Shown: in pieces, positions 41,089-44,410 of the stretch
Numbering within the stretch: the stretch's first letter is position 1
Layout: each line of letters starts with the position of its first letter
NCBI GenBank assembly: GCA_017475525.1
Contig: JAFVFH010000022.1
Location: forward strand, 1 to 44,410
Source: Alphaproteobacteria bacterium
GTDB taxonomy: Bacteria > Pseudomonadota > Alphaproteobacteria > RF32 > CAG-239
Length of the DNA: 44,410 nucleotides
Direction: 5' to 3'
Program-made: the position numbers and the translations under genes
The notes under the pieces: generated by a model
What the model saw: the letters and a program-made list of their open reading frames with translations, nothing else
Told to the model about the DNA's origin: nothing
Database searches by the model: none

Positions 41089-41112
41089 TTTTGGAAAATA
41101 AAATTTTGATGA

Positions 41113-41139
41113 AAGCTCGGCATGATGTCGGGCTTTTTT
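41113..41139 (+). terminator. intrinsic terminator after the DUF378-family gene
   Basis: Stem AAGCTCG 41113-41119 with CGGGCTT 41129-41135 and a following T-run. Confidence 0.83.
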
Positions 41140-41293
41140 GAGGTGTTTAAAAAAATATCACACAGCCTTATCTCTCGGAAGCAAACGTGCGTTTTTTATA
41201 CCACCGTAAAATTATAATTTGATTGATGTTTTCCAAAAATCAATTTAAATAAATATGAGGATGTTGCCTTTATCGTTGCCATAGGAGGGTCGA

Positions 41294-41938
41294 ATGCAAT
41301 ATTTTTATCAAAATAATAAATCAAAAGATTTAATACTCTTTTTTGCGGGGTGGGGGTGCGATGAAAACCAGTTCGTTAATTTACACGATAAAAAAGATGT
41401 TTTGATTTTGTATGACTATCAAAATTTGGACTTGGATTTTGATTTTTCGAAATATCAAAATATTTATATCATTGCCTATTCGGCAGGCGTTTTTGTTGCC
41501 TCTGTTGTGGCAAAGTCTATCCGAAATGTGCGTTTGAAAGTGGCTGTTTGCGGCAATCCGTATTTGTTTGATGAAACTTTGGGCATCGATCAAAAAACAA
41601 TAGATGTTTTTAAGAATATCACACTTGATAATTATTTAGAGTTCAGACGAAAATATATGGTGTTTTCAGATGAAGAATATGTAAAGTATAACGAGCTCCA
41701 AACTTTGCGCACGATTGAAAGTTGCGAAAGCGAACTCAAGGCTTTGCAAGAGATGTATACAAAACAAAAAGATAAAATCGATCCGGCATTTGACAAAGCG
41801 ATAGCGGCGGAAAACGATTTGATTTTCAAGCTTGAGAACCAGAAACGGTTTTATCAAGAAAAACTCCGAGTTATCAAAAACGCAAAGCACCATATTTTCT
41901 TTAAATTTAACAAGTTTGAAGATTTGCTTTTGTTTTGA
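41294..41938 (+). CDS. DUF452/BioG-like alpha/beta hydrolase (possible pimeloyl-ACP methyl esterase)
   Basis: A 214-residue cytoplasmic protein. ILFFAGWGCDENQF and the nucleophile elbow IIAYSAGVFVA (Ser in the middle) are the DUF452/BioG signatures; BioG cleaves the methyl ester of pimeloyl-ACP in biotin synthesis. A long helical insertion (ESELKALQEMYTKQKDKI) follows and the catalytic His lies near AKHHIFF. GGAGG gives a strong ribosome site. No biotin genes are in the window, so the pathway role is inferred. Confidence 0.78.
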   Translation: MQYFYQNNKSKDLILFFAGWGCDENQFVNLHDKKDVLILYDYQNLDLDFDFSKYQNIYIIAYSAGVFVASVVAKSIRNVRLKVAVCGNPYLFDETLGIDQKTIDVFKNITLDNYLEFRRKYMVFSDEEYVKYNELQTLRTIESCESELKALQEMYTKQKDKIDPAFDKAIAAENDLIFKLENQKRFYQEKLRVIKNAKHHIFFKFNKFEDLLLF

Positions 41939-41964
41939 TTTTGCCAAAGTATCCGATAAACAAC

Positions 41965-41999
41965 AAACCCACGCTTTTAAGGCGTGGGTTTTGTGCATT
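41965..41999 (+). terminator. terminator after the DUF452/BioG-like gene
   Basis: Stem AAACCCACGC 41965-41974 with GCGTGGGTTT 41982-41991; a T-rich tract follows shortly after. Confidence 0.75.
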
Positions 42000-42013
42000 T
42001 TTTTTGGTGGAAA

Positions 42014-42604
42014 CTAGAGATTGTAGAGGTATCTCTTAATCAGGATTTCCAAAGCCCATTGAGGTGTGCCCGGCTCGAAGGGACGAGGCATATTCTGAAG
42101 CCTCGTATGCATGTCTTCTAAAATGTTGCAGGCTCTGCCGTGGGCATCTTCGTATTTCTCATCAAGTGAGGCGTAGATGGACCAGTGCGTGAGCACATAA
42201 AGGGCAACATTGTCATCTGCAAGAGCTAAGCGCGCGAGCGGATATTGTCCACTGATTTCGATAAGCCTCGATTTGCAGGGCATTTCGAGACCGGTTGAGA
42301 ATACGGCTTGAACAAAAGGGGTAAATTCTTGCCACCGGTAAAGCCTTGCGTCATACCACCCCTGATAGTCTGTCACAAAAGCGGCAAATCCCAGAAAATC
42401 TTCCTTGTAACGTTGATAAAAATCAAGGAGGAAATTTCCTTCTTTCAAATCAAGGGGAGAAGAAACTTCTTCACTGAGCAGATCATTTTCAATGGCATCG
42501 AGAGCCATTTTTAAGAATGCGGCAATCGCGTTGCGCATACCGTCGGGGGTTGCAATGTGCAAGCCGGAACGACGCTGAGTGTAATAAGATGTTAATTGTG
42601 TCAT
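42014..42604 (-). CDS. hypothetical cytoplasmic protein
   Basis: A 196-residue protein without signal peptide or membrane helix, mostly helical, Trp/Tyr-rich (GWYDARLYRWQEFTPFVQAVF, LTHWSIYASLDEKY). I do not recognise it. No ribosome site is evident before the ATG at 42604; an internal start is possible. It lies alone and is divergent from nifJ. Confidence 0.6.
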   Translation of the reverse strand: MTQLTSYYTQRRSGLHIATPDGMRNAIAAFLKMALDAIENDLLSEEVSSPLDLKEGNFLLDFYQRYKEDFLGFAAFVTDYQGWYDARLYRWQEFTPFVQAVFSTGLEMPCKSRLIEISGQYPLARLALADDNVALYVLTHWSIYASLDEKYEDAHGRACNILEDMHTRLQNMPRPFEPGTPQWALEILIKRYLYNL

Positions 42605-42776
42605 GACATAAAAGTTTTGAATTCATGAGAAAAGTATCATTTTTTGTGCGTTTTGTCAAGATGTTTTTTTATGTTCAAAAACCCCTTAAAAAATATTGCA
42701 TTTTAAGCAAAATATGATATAGAGCACTCAGATTAAAAAATCTATGTTTCGTATAACTTTAATTAAAGGAAAATAA

Positions 42777-44410
42777 ATGTCTGATAAAAAGATGAAAATG
42801 ATGGATGCCAATGAAGCGGCCGCTTCCGTGGCACATCGTATGAATGAAGTTTGCGTTATTTACCCGATTACACCATCATCTCCGATGGGTGAGTGGGCTG
42901 ACGCTTGGTCTGCCGCAAATCAAAAGAACCTTTGGGGTGTGACACCTGTTGTGCAAGAAATGCAATCTGAGGCCGGTGCGGCCGGTGCTTGCCATGGCGC
43001 TGTTCAGGCAGGAGCTTTGACAACAACCTTCACGGCTTCTCAAGGCTTGCTCTTGATGATTCCGAATATGTATAAAATCGCAGGTGAATTGAGCCCGTTT
43101 GTGATGCACGTTGCCGCACGCTCGCTTGCATATCACGCATTGTCGATTTATGGCGACCATTCAGATGTGATGGGATGTAGGCAAACAGGTTTTGCAATGC
43201 TTGCTTCAAACTCTGTTCAGGAAGCGCATGATATGGCAGCGATTGCCCAAACATCAACCTTAAGATCACGTGTGCCGTTTATGCATTTTTTTGATGGTTT
43301 CAGAACATCGCATGAAATCAAGAAAATCTCTCTTTTATCAGATGATGATTTAAGAGCAATGTTAGAGGGCGTTGATTATAAGTTCAATGCCAAGCATGCT
43401 TTGCGTCCGGAATCTCCCGTTATCAGAGGTACGGCGCAAAACCCTGATGTTTTCTTCCAAGGAAGAGAGGCTTCAAACCCGTTTTATGAAAAAGTTGAAG
43501 GCATCGTCCAAGAAGAGATGGATAAGTTCGCTAAAATTACAGGTCGTCAATATCATGTTGTTGACTACACCGGTGATAAAAATGCCGAACATGTGATTGT
43601 TGTGATGGGATCGGGTGCTGAAACGGTTGAGGAAGCAATTGAATATTTGAATGCACATGGTCAGAAATTGGGCGTTTTGAAAGTTCACCTCTATCGTCCG
43701 TTCCCGACATCAAGTTTCTTAAAAGCAATGCCGAAATCGGTCAAAACGGTTTCTGTTTTAGACCGTACAAAAGAATCAGGTGCTTTGGGCGAACCGCTTT
43801 ATTTGGATGTGGTTACAGCCCTTTCTCAAGCTTTTTCAAACGGCAAACTTGCAAACTTACCGAAGATTTACGGCGGTCGTTACGGCTTGTCTTCAAAAGA
43901 ATTTACACCGGCGATGGTCAAAGCTGTTTTTGAAAACGCAACAAGTGCTCAACCGATTAACGGCTTTACGGTCGGTATTGTTGATGATGTGACGCATAAA
44001 TCGCTTTCATATGATGAAACATTTGATGTTGAGCCGAAAGATGTTGTTCGTGCTGTGTTCTTTGGTTTAGGGGCTGACGGAACGGTTGGCGCAAACAAGA
44101 ACTCAATCAAGATTATTGCCGAAGATGCCGGAAAATACGGGCAGGGTTACTTTGTATATGACTCTCGTAAATCAGGCTCTATGACAACTTCGCACCTTCG
44201 TTTTTCAGACAATCCGATACGCTCGGCTTATTTGATTACGTCGGCTGATTTTGTGGCTTGCCATCAGTTCCAATTTATGAACAAAGTGGATATCTTAAAA
44301 ATTGCTAAGCCGGGTGCAACATTTCTTTTGAATGCTCCTTATGATCATGACAAAGTTTGGGACCATTTGCCGATTGAAGTTCAAGAGCAAATCATTGCAA
44401 AGAAACTCAA
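42777..44410 (+). CDS. nifJ: pyruvate:ferredoxin (flavodoxin) oxidoreductase, N-terminal part (cut by window edge)
   Basis: Oxidises pyruvate to acetyl-CoA with reduction of ferredoxin or flavodoxin; a marker of anaerobic metabolism. About 544 residues of the roughly 1,170 are visible: domain I (MDANEAAASVAHRMNEVCVI, then YPITPSSPMGEWAD, EMQSEAGAAGACHGAVQAGA), the YGDHSDVMGCRQTGFAML block, domain II (LKVHLYRPFPTSSFLKAMP) and the start of domain III (FFGLGADGTVGANKNSIKII). AAAGGA lies 6 nt before the ATG. The frame is open to the right edge. Confidence 0.96.
   Translation, partial: MSDKKMKMMDANEAAASVAHRMNEVCVIYPITPSSPMGEWADAWSAANQKNLWGVTPVVQEMQSEAGAAGACHGAVQAGALTTTFTASQGLLLMIPNMYKIAGELSPFVMHVAARSLAYHALSIYGDHSDVMGCRQTGFAMLASNSVQEAHDMAAIAQTSTLRSRVPFMHFFDGFRTSHEIKKISLLSDDDLRAMLEGVDYKFNAKHALRPESPVIRGTAQNPDVFFQGREASNPFYEKVEGIVQEEMDKFAKITGRQYHVVDYTGDKNAEHVIVVMGSGAETVEEAIEYLNAHGQKLGVLKVHLYRPFPTSSFLKAMPKSVKTVSVLDRTKESGALGEPLYLDVVTALSQAFSNGKLANLPKIYGGRYGLSSKEFTPAMVKAVFENATSAQPINGFTVGIVDDVTHKSLSYDETFDVEPKDVVRAVFFGLGADGTVGANKNSIKIIAEDAGKYGQGYFVYDSRKSGSMTTSHLRFSDNPIRSAYLITSADFVACHQFQFMNKVDILKIAKPGATFLLNAPYDHDKVWDHLPIEVQEQIIAKKL

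Overview
The window is AT-rich chromosomal DNA from a bacterium that looks like an uncultured, anaerobic, gut-type member of the Alphaproteobacteria. This is inferred from an RpoH-type sigma factor, Rickettsia-like lipoproteins, pyruvate phosphate dikinase at one edge and pyruvate:ferredoxin oxidoreductase at the other, and several small secreted proteins. I saw no rRNA, tRNA, CRISPR array, phage or insertion sequence. Most genes are housekeeping genes in short operons.

Layout: ppdK (minus, cut by the left edge) and a glycine-zipper lipoprotein; asnS, a secreted protein, rpoH and prmC (plus); a leucine-rich-repeat (LRR) secreted protein; clpP-clpX; a second LRR gene; a three-gene ECF-sigma operon (membrane protein, sigma factor, LTXXQ/Spy-like periplasmic protein) that resembles CnrYXH-type surface signalling; a third LRR gene; a U32-type tRNA hydroxylation gene and a DUF3108-like gene; ddl-miaA; a type IV pilin-like gene; a TRL-like lipoprotein broken by an amber codon; a FadL-type porin; an undecaprenyl-phosphate sugar transferase; alr, a BPL-N-like gene and htpX; secreted hypotheticals; cysE; an alpha/beta hydrolase; a fourth LRR gene; a metallo-beta-lactamase-fold hydrolase, PQ-loop protein and CDF zinc exporter run; tag; an interrupted gene; a nadM-pncB-nadE NAD salvage operon; a fifth LRR gene; a deoxyinosine glycosylase, tcdA, a YgiW-like protein and ogt; a sixth LRR gene; small genes; and nifJ (cut by the right edge).

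The most striking feature is a dispersed family of structured, promoter-driven, terminator-ended leader RNAs. Seven copies of about 160-260 nt occur in this window, in two sequence classes. Each lies directly upstream of a secreted or surface protein gene: six LRR (BspA-like) proteins and one pilin-like protein. Helices inside the leaders differ in sequence between copies but keep base pairing, each leader ends in an intrinsic terminator before the gene, and a GGAG/CUCC alternative pairing is kept in all of them. The six LRR proteins also share a near-identical 27-residue C-terminal tail ending in FKLRY(K/R) and a conserved Cys pair after the LRRs. Two LRR genes have a further shared structured element just after the stop codon. 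Together this looks like a family of surface-protein expression cassettes under RNA-level control. I do not recognise the leaders as any named RNA family.

Smaller points of interest are a four-segment alternative-stem leader in front of the NAD salvage operon, palindromic repeats read in frame inside the pilin leader peptide, and two genes interrupted by single in-frame stop codons.
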